A DNA stretch of 64,000 bases from Apostichopus japonicus. Taxonomy: Eukaryota > Echinodermata > Holothuroidea > Aspidochirotida > Stichopodidae. The notes under the pieces are model-generated. The model searched no databases. It saw only the letters and a list, made by a program, of their open reading frames with translations, and had not been told where the DNA came from. Where the stretch lies: the NCBI RefSeq assembly GCF_037975245.1, contig NC_092563.1:25392960-25456959 (forward strand), in the 5' to 3' direction. The first letter of the stretch is position 1. Every line of letters starts with the position of its first letter. Made by a program: the position numbers and the translations under genes. This document shows, piece by piece, positions 35,039 through 47,380 of the stretch.

Positions 35039-35920
35039 CAGAGAAAGACGTTTCCCTGGGATTCACCTCATCTTTTCTTTTCTAATCTTCAACAAACTAA
35101 TTTTTGTTCATGCTTGCTTTGCTCCATTTACTAACAACGCAAGATGAATCGGGTTAGGAACCTATAAGTTGTCAATTTACTGTAGAGGAAGCTGAAGTAA
35201 TGGCCTCTCTGTTTGTTTTCGTTATTGACTTTTAATGGTCTTTAGATAGAAACGGTATATGATCGGGACTACCCAACCCCCCCCCCCCCACCGGTGAGAG
35301 ATTACCATAGCTCACCGGTTAAGTGTAGTATAACTAAGGTGCATTGCTGCTCCATGGTATACAATGTTTACTGCCAGATAACAGTGAGGGGAAGGCCCCC
35401 CCCCCTACACGGGGTCTAAAACGAATTGGCAAAAGAAAAGTAAATAACTATGATATACATAGTAATGGATAGGCTACTTGAGTTTTTAGCACGGTGGGAT
35501 ATGCTTCTTATGGGATTTCCTCAATAGTTAAACCAACCATGGAACTTAATTGTCGCAACATATATGGAAATATGAGATATACCTGCGTGTACCTACCGAT
35601 ACGTACTTGTATATACTAATTTATTTGATATCTTTAATATATCCATATATCGATGGGCATGAAAGAACGTGCCCCCACCCACCAACCCCCACCCCTCAAC
35701 AACCCCTAACGTTCTCCCAAATGGCTTACACTTTAGTAACACACCAACGCACGCAGTCGTAGACACTGACAACATTTCAAGTGGTAGTGCACACTAAATG
35801 TAGTTGAAATGATGAAAATGATAACACCACCTTCCTTAGACCCAACCTCAACACGGAAGTCAGCAAACTTCATATTCCCCATAAAATTCGAATTCTTAAC
35901 AGTGGGTGGAGCCTAAATGA
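35039..35920. other. Intergenic, no gene seen
   Basis: C-rich runs near 35277-35290 and 35397-35406 look like remnants of transposon termini. No supported coding exon. Confidence 0.4.
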
Positions 35921-36396
35921 CAGTGGCGTAGCCAGAGGGGGGCCAGGGGGACAATGCCCCCCCCCCCAATTGGCCTTTTGCTACAGTATTGCCCCCCCCC
36001 CCAATGAAATCCAGTGATGTATTCAAAATACTTCTTTTTTACATTTTTTCTCGAGTTATAACCACAAGTATTCATACCTCAGGGCTCATGTCCATACTTC
36101 ATATAAGGTCAGAACTTGGGAATCAGACCAAGATATTACACATTTTGAGCCTTCATCATACCCACATACGGAGACCGTTGAACAATATCGTCCTACTATC
36201 GCATAAGCGCCAATAATTTGGCCGGTTGTATAACCATTACAAACTAGCGCTAGCAACCTATGTGCATTTTTCAGCGACCAATGATGCCACTCATATATTT
36301 CTTGGTAATTCCTACCATCGACCATCACGGGGTTGCCCCCCCACCCCCCTTAAGAAAAATCTTGCCCCTAACAATAGAATTCTGGCTACGCCACTG
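35921..36396. mobile_element. hAT-type MITE with 8-bp duplication
   Basis: Termini CAGTGGCGTAGCCAGAGG (35921) and TCTGGCTACGCCACTG (ending 36396) are inverted repeats. The flanking 8-mers CTAAATGA and CTAAATGG match at 7 of 8 positions. 476 bp, no transposase, with G/C homopolymers just inside the ends. Confidence 0.88.
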
Positions 36397-38020
36397 CTAA
36401 ATGGTGATATGTAATGTCATGTCAATGCAAGAGCTAAACTTAAATTCACTAACTTTTAAAATGGTGACACACCACGAAGGCTGGATGCGCATGTGCCCGA
36501 CCCCTGACAGATCAACCAAAAGGTGGTGACAACTCTTTGGTATAGCGTACGTACTGTAGCAGCTGGGGTACATTACAGCTGACTGGTGTAGTTCATCGAT
36601 CTCAACTCGCGCTTAATTTAATTTAATGTAGTCTACAAGCTGTTTACGAATGTATTGAAGAAAATGTTTCATCCATGGTAAGATATTAAATGTTTGATTT
36701 CTGAAATATCAAACCATAAGTTGGCTCATAAGACATATTACTGTGGGTTGCTATCGCAAGTTCCCTCTTTTCAGGCCCGTGACAAATGTATTCATTCCAG
36801 ACACTGGACAATTAATGGATAAACACGATCGGCCCAACTATATATGACCACGAAGTATAAGTATGTCGCGTAACCAGTCCATATATAGCTGTATGTAGCG
36901 TACCCAGTATGGCATATAGCCAGTCTACCGTAGCCGCTAGGGAAACTATAGTACACGACAATGGTATAAATACGTAGAACTGAATCTATTATAGGGTGTG
37001 AAGACTCGCGCAAAAAGAAACGTCTATTGCCGGTAATCTGACCTAGTTTCGAATGAGGTGTAACACAAGTGTTAGACACCACCATCGATCCCAGAAAATA
37101 CGCACACAGCTTGCTACCTTCGTTAATTAGACACTAGTGTACAGTCAGTACATACAGCTGCGGTCAATACCCACAGCACAGTGTACAAACGATACAGCGA
37201 TGGACATCTCAGGTCCAGCTACAGATAACAAGGTATCACGTTTCATTACTGTCTGCATTTTGTAGCGACAAGCAGAAAACTTCACTTGTAAGCAACGGAA
37301 AGTGAACTTTTTCAGAGCGCGGCACGCGGGTTAGGGCGGGTCTTCAATGCATTTAAAGCATACACCTGTGAACTATTCATGCCTCGATGTACATTACTTC
37401 GAAATAATTCTGCACGGTAAAGTAATATGGAAGGAACATGTAGTGACCATGGTCCGTGAAATATGAAAACGTTCATTTGCCCAATTCTGCCTTTGAGGCT
37501 TTGTTTTACACAGCAGTAAATATAGTAATATAATAAAACATATATAAATAATATAATAGGAAGGAGAATTGCGAATGGTATTGTACATCAATGTTAATTC
37601 TCACATGAGATTCATTAATTGTGGATACAATAAAAGGTGTTGGTTCTTACAAAATTTAAACTTTGGTTTCATTTTCTTGTGAATAAGCAAGGGGAAGCCA
37701 TCTTCATTATAAATTGAAGCATTTTACACTTATGTACACATCTCCGTAATAATGTACGTCGCCTTGAACAATATACAATTATAAACTTAGATCAGATATC
37801 TGTTAATGGAGAAGTTGTTAGCAAAATTGATTACAACTTGAATTGAGACAATGAAAACTGATATTGAAATGTTGCAGACCACTGTCAGACATATAGTGAA
37901 TCAACGATCACTTTACCAATTAGCATACAGACATGCTTATAATATGACTTGGAAATGAAAAAGCAACTGGTGAAACACATTCAAAAGTTTCTGTTCCCTT
38001 AAAATAGTATACATCATCAG
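36397..38020. other. No supported gene
   Basis: A possible first exon (ATG at about 37201, MDISGPATDNK, then GTATCA) has no identifiable partner exon, so it is not called. Remainder AT-rich. Confidence 0.35.
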
Positions 38021-38024
38021 ATTC

Positions 38025-38160
38025 AAGTTGTATAGTTCCCATGTATGCCATTGTATGCAAGTTGTATTGTTTCCATGTATGCCATTGTATTCTATTGTAT
38101 TGTTTTATTGTATGCCATTGTAGTCAAATTGTATTGTTCCCATGTATTCCATTTTATTCT
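38025..38160. repeat. Short tandem repeats of a GTATGCCATTGTAT type
   Basis: Imperfect 30-35 bp units: CAAGTTGTATTGTTTCCATG, TATGCCATTGTAT and variants. Confidence 0.6.
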
Positions 38161-38499
38161 GAACTTACTCTAAGAGATTAATCTGACCTTTCTCACCATA
38201 TCCATTACCTTTTGGTGTTTGCCAATCATGAACATTTCTTTTTTCATCATTTCCCCCAAAACAAACAAAGATCTCTTTTGTGATAGACATGGTTGAGAAG
38301 TCACAACATCTGGGATCTTACAATATGCGGATCTGATCCCCGGGATCAATCGAATGAATATTTTAGTGCAATGATGTGTGGGGCCCGTCTCCATGCAAAT
38401 GTGCGATCTAAACAAGAGCCCAAGGGCACTGTGGTTCCTTGCTTGGGGTATATGACAATACACATAATATTATCAAGCAAGATTAGTCCAAGTAATTGT

Positions 38500-40985
38500 G
38501 GTCCTACATGTACGCATAAAGTAACCAACACTATGGCCAACACTTTTGTGATCACAAAATGTGATCGGATTTTTGATCAAAAGGCACTTTTGAGATCTAA
38601 ATATGGCGTCGAAAATGTAAGAAGTATAAGGTCACCTACAAGCGGGTCAACAGATATGATAACATTGGTGACCACAGATGACATGACCTTTAAGTATGAA
38701 AATGTTCCACCACCCCATTCACAACTTGTCCCAAATTATCAACCGTGTCACACCTTGGCATTGGGATTTAATTGTATTAAATGTCTAAAAATTAACTTTG
38801 AACTTGTATACATAACTTCACACACAAGGGTCACCCGTAGCCTAGGTAAACCAATTGACATTTTTGATCAGTGAGACCTAAACGGAGCATCAAAACTGTA
38901 AAAATTCAAACATGTTTTCTTTGCCCATTTTCTCCCCCCAAAAAACTAGTTTTTTAACATTAGCTGACCTTTGGTGACCTTGGACCACATGACCGCTAAG
39001 TTTGAAAATATTCCCCTATACCATTCGCAACTTGTCCAAAAAAATCAACCTTGTCACACCTTGGCACTGGGAGTTATTGCATGAAATGTCTGAAAATTAA
39101 CTTTGACCTCCTATAACTTCACACACAAAGCTCATCCAGGGGTCAACCTATTGACATTTATGATCAGAAGGTACCTTTAACATCTGAAAATAGCATCGAA
39201 ACTGTAAAAATCCCCAAAACACGAAAAGGTCACCAGAGGTCAAATTGAGGTCAAGGGTCACCCAGATGTGGGTGGACAATTGGATTACGTAGAAGCAACT
39301 CCCAACCCTAACTGACAATTCGTTCTCAAGTTATCGCAAAAATACTAGTTTTTTATCATTAATTGACCTTTGGTGACCTTGGATCACATGACCGTTAAGT
39401 TTGAAAATATTACCCTATACTATCTGCAACTACTCCAAAAATATCAACCGTGTCACACCTTAGAACTGGGAGTTATTGCATTAAATGTCTGAAAATTAAC
39501 TTTGACCTCGTATAACTTCGCACACAAAGGTCACACGGGGGTCAACCCATTGACATTTATGATCAGAAGGTACCTTTAACATCTGAAAATAGCATCGAAA
39601 CTGTAAAAATCCACAAAACACAAAAAGGTCACCAGAGGTCACCAGAGGTCAAATTGAGGTTAAGGGTCACCCAGAAGCGGGTGGACAATTGGATTACATT
39701 GAAGCAACTCCCAACCCTAACGGACAATTTTTTCTCAAGTTATCGCAAAAATACTAGTTTTTTATCATTAATTGACCTTTGGTGACCTCGGATCACATGA
39801 CCGTTAAGTTTGAAAATATTTCCCTATACCATTTGCAACTTGTCCCAAAATATCAACCGTGTAATACCTTGGCACTGGGAGTTATTACACTAAAAGTCTG
39901 AAAATTAACTTTGACCTCATATAACTTAACATACAAAGGTCACCTTGGGTCAACTTATTGACATTTTTGATCGGTGAGACCTAAATAGAGCATCAAACTA
40001 TACAAATTCAAACATTTTTTTCTTTGCCCATTTTCTCCTCCCAAAATACTAGTTTTTTAACATTAATTGACCTTTGGTGACCTCGGATCACATGACCGTT
40101 AAGTTTGAAAATATTACCCTATACCATTTGCAACTTGTCCAAAAATATCAACCACGTCACACCTTGGAACTGGGAGTTATTGCATTAAATGTCTGAAAAT
40201 TAACTTTGACCTTGTATAACTTCGCACACGAAGGTCACACGGGTGTCAACCAATTGACATTTTTGATCGGAAGGTACCTTTGGTATCCAAATCTAGCATC
40301 AAAACCAAACATTTTCTTTTTTGCTCGTTTCCTCCCAAAATAAGCACATTTTTTCTAATGTGACCTTTGACCTTTTGACCTTGGTTTCAAATGTAGTTTA
40401 ATCTCCTGATTCCAAAAAACAAAACGACAAGTCTGTACAACCATCCTAACTCCGACCGAAAAACTTTGACCCCATATAACTTCGCACATAAAGGTCACAC
40501 GGGGTCAACCTATTGACATTTATGTTCAGAAGGTACCTTTGACATCTGAAAATAGCATCAAAACTGTAAAAATCCCCAAAAACACGTAAAGGTCACCAAA
40601 GGTCAAATTGAGGTCAAGGGTCACCCAGGTGCGGGTCGACAATTGGATTACATTGAAGCAACTCCCAACCCTAACGGACATTTCGTTCTCAAGTTATCGC
40701 AAAAATACTAGTTTTTTATCATTAATTGACCTTTGCTGACCTCGGATCACATGACCGTTAAGTTTGAAAATGCTCCCCTAACCAGTTCACAACTTGTCCC
40801 AAAATATCAATCTTGTCGCACATTGGCACTGGGAGTTATTGCAGTTTTAATATTTTCGGTTTTTGGACCATAACTGACCTTTGGTGACCTTTGTGGGCAC
40901 CAGAAACAATAGGGCACACCTTCTCCATATGGTGGATCTATAGTCCAAGTTTGGCCTCAATCCAACATTCCCTTATTGAGATAGA
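38500..40985. repeat. Satellite of about 400 bp rich in TGACC/GGTCA half-sites
   Basis: Diverged tandem units, with the ACATGACCGTTAAGTTTGAAAA landmark at about 38990, 39388, 39795, 40092 and 40752 (spacings near 400, with deleted and extra parts). Each unit contains many TGACCT/AGGTCA hexamers, often as ordered direct repeats (see findings). The 193-residue open frame at 38293-38874 lies partly in this repeat and is not called a gene. Confidence 0.85.
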
Positions 40986-41007
40986 GCGTACCCAAGCAAG
41001 TGTCACA

Positions 41008-41070
41008 GACACACACACACACATACATACATACATACACACATACACACATACATACACACACACACAC
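41008..41070. repeat. (CA)n/(CATA)n microsatellite
   Basis: Runs of ACAC and ATACAT between the satellite and the terminal hairpin. Confidence 0.9.
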
Positions 41071-41087
41071 GTCAACCTGACTGCATA

Positions 41088-41113
41088 GGTTCCTTTTGCT
41101 AAAGCAAGGAACC
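41088..41113. repeat. Hairpin closing the satellite block
   Basis: GGTTCC-TT-TTGCT-AA-AGCAA-GGAACC, an 11-bp stem with a two-base bulge. It may mark the end of a mobile unit that includes the satellite, since Helitron-type elements end in hairpins, but no CTRR end or partner was confirmed. Confidence 0.5.
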
Positions 41114-42195
41114 AACAAAACGATATATAAACCCTTCTTATCATGAATAAATGTTCGAGATGGAAGCGGTGATTTCTTTATGAAACAAGAAAAGAACTTA
41201 TTTGTTTGATGGTTTTGTTAGTTTTATTATGTTTTTGCAGTATCAGATATACCTATATAGCTCTATTATAATAATGATGCCACCGACACAAAGCCAATAA
41301 TTAACATTGTTTCATCAATTGTTCTTATACACCCTACAGTATAATTATAGGGCTAGCAACTGTTTAAATCAGTATATTTCTGGAAGAAGTCACCGGATTG
41401 CAGGATATGTACGGCGCAATTCTGGGATAATCATTTCTGAAACGTAGAAACACTGGTTATTGATCGCTCTTGCCATGCCATTATCATGTGCAAGAACACT
41501 GGCCTTTGACTTTTGAAATATATTTCAAACTTTTGTCATTGTTTACTTCAATATAGATTTATCTTTATGCCTTTTCTTTCAAAAAATGTTTACAACTTTC
41601 TAACAATGTAACAAACTATGTCTTCTAAGAAGGAGCATAAGGCAAGGGGAAAAGGAGAAGGGAGGAAAGGAAATGACGCCCTCTATTCTTATATATTTTC
41701 GCAAATAGACAAATGTACAAACTGCTCAGAAACATTGCCAACTAATCAAAACAAATTTCTCAAAGAGAAGCTTGGCTGAGCTTCTGCTGCGTTGTTGATC
41801 TTGTTTAAGCTTCCTCCGTACTTGCAAGGAACGCAATTCGAGGAGCGCCCTCAACTCATGCTGTCGTTGTAACTTGTGGTAATCTCAAAACAAAGTACTT
41901 GTCTGAATTGTAATCATTGGAAGGTGCAGTACCGTGACGAACGTGAGTTGTCATGGTAACAATTAAATGGTAACATATATGACAACAAGAGCGATGTTAT
42001 CACCGAAGTTAAATGTTTTCCAATGTGATATCATAGAAAGCACATCAGCCGGATGAAAACAAACACGAAACAAATTTCTGTGAGGAATCTAACCAGATCA
42101 GCAGCGTTCACAACCAAAACAAGTTCACGAATACCAACGCAATGAGATCGATGGATTCAGCCCAACCTAATAATGTGAAATGTCGCCATCCTTTT
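41114..42195. other. No supported gene
   Basis: AT-rich sequence; no exon, array or RNA gene recognised. Confidence 0.35.
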
Positions 42196-42390
42196 TCTTT
42201 CTCTGCCTTTTGGCTAAGATCATGTGTAGTATATCTGTTCCCTTTCGAGGGGAATGGTGATGCACACCCGACGATGATCACACAATCACAGTCCCGATGC
42301 AAGGGGACTGGGATTGAGAGCGGATCAGTCGTTCGGTAGTTTGGTTTTCGTGCCCAGGTTCTTTCCTGGGTGACGTTTCTTTAAAAAAAA
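42196..42390 (+). ncRNA. U2 snRNA-headed retroposon (SINE-like), dispersed copy
   Basis: Aligns through its whole length with the copies in the palindrome. It has the same U2-like head (CCTTTTGGCTAAGATCATG, then GTAGTATATCTGTTC), the same CAGTCCC/GGGACTG and GCCCAGG/CCTGGGT stems, and ends in an 8-A tail. Its first body hairpin has a longer stem (TTCCC...GGGAA) than the palindrome copies. The first few U2 bases are altered and no target duplication was found. Conservation of head and body together shows a repeat family rather than a single chimeric accident. Confidence 0.8.
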
Positions 42391-43578
42391 GTAGCTTCAT
42401 GCAGTCTTCTCGTTGGTTTTTGTTATATTTGATGAAGTGGAATTGAGTGAAATCGTTTTGGTTGAAGAAATACTTTTGTGTACTAAACATCGTGACATGG
42501 TACTCATGTTACATCACTGTAACAGAAGACAAGGTTAACAGATACAATGACAGAATATTATAAAGTAACATAATACTAAACATTTGCATCATACGATACA
42601 GCAGAAAGGTAACGAATATGTAATGTATACACTCAAGTAACATGATACTATAGTGCCGGTGTTATAAAACACTAGTGAAATTACGTTCAAATTAGCATAT
42701 CACAAAAGAGCAAGTCAGTTAGGTATGCATGCATGAGCAGTCCATAGAAAACATCAGTTTAATAGAATAGAAGGAAAAGTGATCTTATTATGTAGAGGAG
42801 TTGAGGTATATTGTGTTCTCATGTTATACATACTTAAATGTGGCTTTGTGCGGTAAGGCTTTTATACAGTTGTCTTTAATGCTAAATTTTAAATTTGTTG
42901 AATGAAAAAAAAAACATAAAATACAAATACATGTAAACTGGCACGTAAAATATTTGGTAACATGAAAACAAATAAATTAGTCAACATATACATCTCTGCA
43001 AAGTTATTCTCAAGATATCAACAACCAATGTAAACAAAAACAACAATACTAATATTTCAGGCAAATTAACTTTCTTGTTTTGAGAGAACAGGTTTGTCGT
43101 TCAATACTATTGTGATAACGTATTTCTCGAGAAGGTTAATGTTACTATACACAGAAGCCTCATACTAGGGGAATGCCACCTGAAGGAATAGAAATGAATT
43201 GATTGGAATGAAAAACGGGAACAATAAATTGCCTCATCCTTTTAGCTGATGGTATCTCGAAAGATCGTCTTAAGAAAGATTTAATTACAAGCAATAATTG
43301 ATCAACATTTACAAAAATGACTTCATCACCAACTTCAATATGTTAAACCGTTGTGGAGTCTGTTATAGCAAGCCTTACATAAATCATATTTCTTGAACAC
43401 AAGAAGAAACAGGAAACACATAATCAGCCATTTCACATATGAAGACCGCTAACGTTCTTTCCTGCAAACCGCATATGCAAATGCTACGTTCTGTCGCTGT
43501 ATTAGAACGCCAATTCTAGTACAAATCTAGAACATCAGAATTGGTAGTTTTCAGTGAAAATGAATAGAGGGTGGTATA
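42391..43578. other. No supported gene
   Basis: AT-rich. Lies downstream of the minus-strand gene ending at 43579 and may hold its 3' UTR, but no clear polyadenylation signal was assigned. Confidence 0.35.
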
Positions 43579-43790
43579 TCATTTCTTTACGTTGTTCGCT
43601 GTTGTTGTTTTCGTTTGCTTTAGTTCCTGTAGTATTTTAGTTCGTATAATATCGTCGTTGAGTCTCGTTGTATGCTTGACCTTCAGACTAAGGGCTTTCA
43701 ATATTTCCGACTTGCTGGTAGATGTTGCTAAGTACTGGAATAGTTTACCTAGACTCTCAATCCCTCGCAGTCCAAGGTTTACCTCAAAGC
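43579..43790 (-). CDS. Terminal exon of an unrecognised gene (minus strand)
   Basis: Acceptor TTATTTGTTTTCAG just above 43790. 212 nt end at TGA (43579-43581). The reading begins with the last two bases of a Gly codon (FEVNLGLRGIESLGKLFQYL) and ends NNVKK. It joins in phase to the exon at 47167-47380 (phase 1). The C-terminus is Lys/Thr-rich and probably helical. No domain is recognised. Confidence rests on the strong acceptor, long open frame and matching phase. Confidence 0.55.
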
Positions 43791-45041
43791 CTGAAAACAA
43801 ATAATACAAAGCATTATTTAACTAAAGAGAATTCTGTTAATATTCAGAAAGATGGCGGTACGACAACAGGTATAGTATTGATAAAATTGATAAAAAATAT
43901 TCACCCAGCAGGGATAACGAGTCTTGTTTGTGTATCGTGGAAATGGTATACTAGTTATGTATAGAAATTATGTATGTATGTATTAAGTATGCAATCTGTC
44001 TTTTATCTTTCCATTTTGGGGGGTGGGGTGGGGGAGGTGGGTCAACTATAGAAATAAATCAAATAGGCCTAATCGCAAGTAAATATGTGATAGGCCCACG
44101 GAATATCACATGTGATGATGAATTCCGTCTGGACGTTTTCATGGGATTTTATGATTTTGCCCCTCAAACCAAGTCATATGAATCCTGTCCTTCAAAGGTT
44201 AATGTGGTTGTAATTCAAATATAAAAGCAGGTTAGAAGATGAAACAATAAAAGAAGCTTAGAATTTGAGAATTAGATAATATCATAGCTAAATCCTGATT
44301 GGGATCACTCTTAAGGTGTCATTTTGTAACGTATAGTTTAAGGATGACTTTAGCCAGAAGTTAAGACTTTATATGTCATAGTTCAAGCAACAACAACAAA
44401 CATTTCCGGCTTTCGAAATATTCAGCTTCAAAATGTGATAAATCCTCGGAATGCTCCTTTAAGACATGTTGATAACGTCGGCTCCTCAGTGCAAGTCTAA
44501 TTAATAATGTTAATTCAATGTTGTATTATCTTCTGAAAACTCAAACAAAACATGTTTTGGGTTAACTTCATAATACTAATTATGAAAATTATATTTAATT
44601 AAAAATATAATTATTAATGTTAGTCCAATGTTTTATTAACTTCTGATAACTCAAACAAGACATTTTGTGGGTTAACTTCATATAAGCAATTGAGCACCCT
44701 TGGATGATGTTGAACAATATTGTCCTTGACAAGTCTGTAATACTTGTGACAGATATTATTTCAGGCCATAAACGTACTTTTGTGTGCCTAATGAAATTTG
44801 CTTTGTATCACAGCAACTGACCCAGTGGTCAGAGTATTAGACTAAGCAGTCAGCCACTTAAATTGATGAGCCTCAGATCCTTAAAAGGGTTATTACTCAA
44901 ATATTAAAAGTGATGTAGAATAGTCTACACTATAATTAACTTAATTGTTATCATTTAAGCTTTATTCTTGGCGTATTCAAATTCGTGATTCAAACTTTCA
45001 GTGGAACTCTATATTGAAAGTTGTAGTATTAATCGTGAATG

Positions 45042-45268
45042 TTTGCTTGTAGCGATACAGCTAACACCAGCTAGAATGTGTGCTTGTATTGCGATACAAC
45101 TAACATCAATTAGACTGTGTGCTTGTAGCATACAATTACACCAATTAGAATGTGTTCTTGTTTAGCGATACAACTTATACCAATGAGAATGTGTGCTTGT
45201 AGCGATACAACTAACACCAATTAGAAAATGTGTTCTTGTAAAGCGATACATCTAACACCAATTATAAA
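45042..45268. repeat. Minisatellite, about 37 bp x 6
   Basis: Units of the type GTGCTTGTAGCGATACAACT plus AACACCAATTAGAAT. Lies in the intron of the minus-strand gene. Confidence 0.85.
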
Positions 45269-46319
45269 ATAAATTGTTCCAGTTTCTTAAATGATTCAAC
45301 ACAATTATACCTGATGTATTTTAACTATATCTCTCTGTGCATGTTTTTCCCCTCCAGACCACATTTAATATTCTGTTGTTGTTCTTTTTTTAGAATAAAT
45401 GGCAACTTTATCTGTATCCAAGATTTTTACTCGTATCAGATGTCTGCCGAAAAGCTCTAAAGTTTGAGGTTTACGATTTAACTCGATTTGACATATAAAT
45501 TCTTAATAACTGCGGAACCGTCAATCATGTCCACTCTGGACGTTCGAAAATATGCAAATGCAGAAACCTATCGGCCTAGCATCTGAGAAAATAAAACAAG
45601 TGGTTATCAGAAGTGTTTGCTCTGTGCAGCAACGTTAGTTTCAGACGTAATGAATCATAATATGCCAACTACTAGCTCTCTGAAGAACTGCGTCTAGATG
45701 TACGGCCAGTCGGTCAATGTAATCATTTTGAATTTAATGGAACCGCATCCGGCTTACGGTGAAAAATTACTACTATACATTTGTCCTAATTTGTATTACA
45801 TGCGTCGCACACACACAAAAAAAATCCAATTTCGATATCTTAATTTCACTAATCACCTTTCAGATCCAGGAGAATTGTGTCACGTGACGATCGGATCATG
45901 ACTGATTAAACTTTTCAACGATCTAGGAGTCTCGTTGTGGCTTTATTTGCTTGCACTGGTATATATAGTTGCCAGCGTAACAAGTTCCAAGCTGGAAACG
46001 TTATCATTACACAGTTTCATCATACAGCATAACTCGGTAATTAATATTACGTTTCCATGGTGATTATGAAATGGTCAAGAAATAAAATCATTGCAAAACG
46101 ATTGGTCGGTGAAATCTCTAGAGCCTAACGACAGCGTATTCCAGATTTGGCTGCCCACGTATATATACTCACTAATTAATGCTGTCACTAGACACGGGCT
46201 CAATTTTCAGTCGTTGTAGAGACGTATATGATATTGATGAGGCTATATCGTGGGCCGGCTATATCGCCAATTCTGACTTACAATTTCTCAGGAAAAAGAG
46301 CGAAAACGTAAGACGTCAT

Positions 46320-46710
46320 TTATTATTATTTTATAATATTAGGTTTTAAGTCTTGTTCAGGGCCAAGGCCCTCTCACACAACTTAACAACTCAACCCTGG
46401 TCATTGATAACTTGTCACACCTACACATCAAAGTGTGCACAAGTCAATCAATTTCTTCTGGGGCACTGCAGTGCACCACATCCACATGCCCCGCGGGGGA
46501 CTAATTCCCAAAGGTTGCAACCACAAACCGGCGCACGCAACTATATTTACAAGTTACCTCGCAAGTCCCCATTTATACACCTGAGGAAGAGAGGCAATGG
46601 AGATAAAGCGCCTTGCCCCAAGGACACAACGCAATGATCTGGCCAGGACTCGAACCTGTAATCCTTAGATCACAAGTCCACTGCCTTAACCACTTGACCA
46701 CAACGCCATC
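46320..46710 (-). mobile_element. tRNA-derived SINE, intronic
   Basis: On the minus strand the head GATGGCGTTGTGGTCAAGTG carries an A box (TGGTCAAGTGGTTAAGG) and a B box (GGTTCGAGTCC). A GTCCTTGGGGCAAGGCGCTT body module, which I recognise from marine invertebrate SINEs, follows. The element ends in an A/T-rich tail near 46320-46345. Confidence 0.8.
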
Positions 46711-46884
46711 TAATGCAGTCGCATCGTTAGAGAAATCGATCGTGTTCATGGGTGGTGAGCATTGAAACCGCACAGAACTTTCTTTTTTCTCTGCTTCTGT
46801 TTCATTAGTTACTTATATTTTTACCTCTTACCGGTTATACATCAAGTTAAATGGATCAAGTTAAATGTGCATCAAGTTAAATGT

Positions 46885-47143
46885 GGAGTGTTAGCTCAGT
46901 GGTTAACGCCGGTGCCTTCCAATCATAAGGTCCCAGGTTCGAGTCACTCCCAGATTAATGTATGTCGTCCAGTTACAGAGTTGTTGACAATTAACAATTC
47001 ATAATCATGGACTTTAAATATGAATGTAAGAGACTGACTTCGGTCAGCTTGCGGCTTTGATAAGCCAATGATGGCTTCTTCGAGAGTTCCTGTCTGCAGG
47101 AGGATCTAGTATACGTATACATACATGTATACATACATACATA
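46885..47143 (+). mobile_element. tRNA-derived SINE family 2, copy 1 (intronic)
   Basis: Starts GGAGTGTTAGCTCAGTGGTT (A box) with B box GGTTCGAGTCA, then a conserved body (GACTTCGGTCAGCTTGCGGC, AGCCAATGATGGCTTCTTCG), and ends GGAGGATCTAG plus a (TACA)n tail. A second copy lies at 60401-60636. Its tail ends only about 20 bp from the neighbouring exon's donor. Confidence 0.85.
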
Positions 47144-47166
47144 AATGAAATGAATGAATGGTTTAC

Positions 47167-47380
47167 CCAGACTCTGGTTGAGATTTCTCACTGCGTCTCC
47201 CTCTACAAGAATAATGAGGTTTTCATCTTCTACGTAAGCCACGCTTTCTTTCCTATAAGCGAGTTTGATCTCCGTCAGACGATTACTGCACCTCATACTC
47301 AGCGCTTCCATGTCTGTCATCCGGCTCTCCCCCTTACAACGGTAGTTATTAAAGGACTCCTGGAATATGTTACGTAATAT
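47167..47380 (-). CDS. Penultimate exon of an unrecognised gene (minus strand)
   Basis: 214 nt bounded by the strong acceptor TTTCTCTCTCCTGTCAG and donor GTAAAC. Open in phase 0 (ILRNIFQESFNNYRCKGES, MTDMEALSMRCSNRLTEIKL, ending VRNLNQSLG). Ends in phase 1, matching the exon at 43579-43790. Earlier exons, expected at higher coordinates, were not identified. The product is unknown and looks soluble and helical. Confidence 0.55.

Noticed and set aside
37201-37233. Possible first exon (MDISGPATDNK followed by a GTATCA donor)
   Set aside because: No partner exon in phase and only 11 codons.
38293-38874. 193-residue open frame
   Set aside because: Its second half lies in the 400-bp satellite; composition and lack of any domain argue against a gene.
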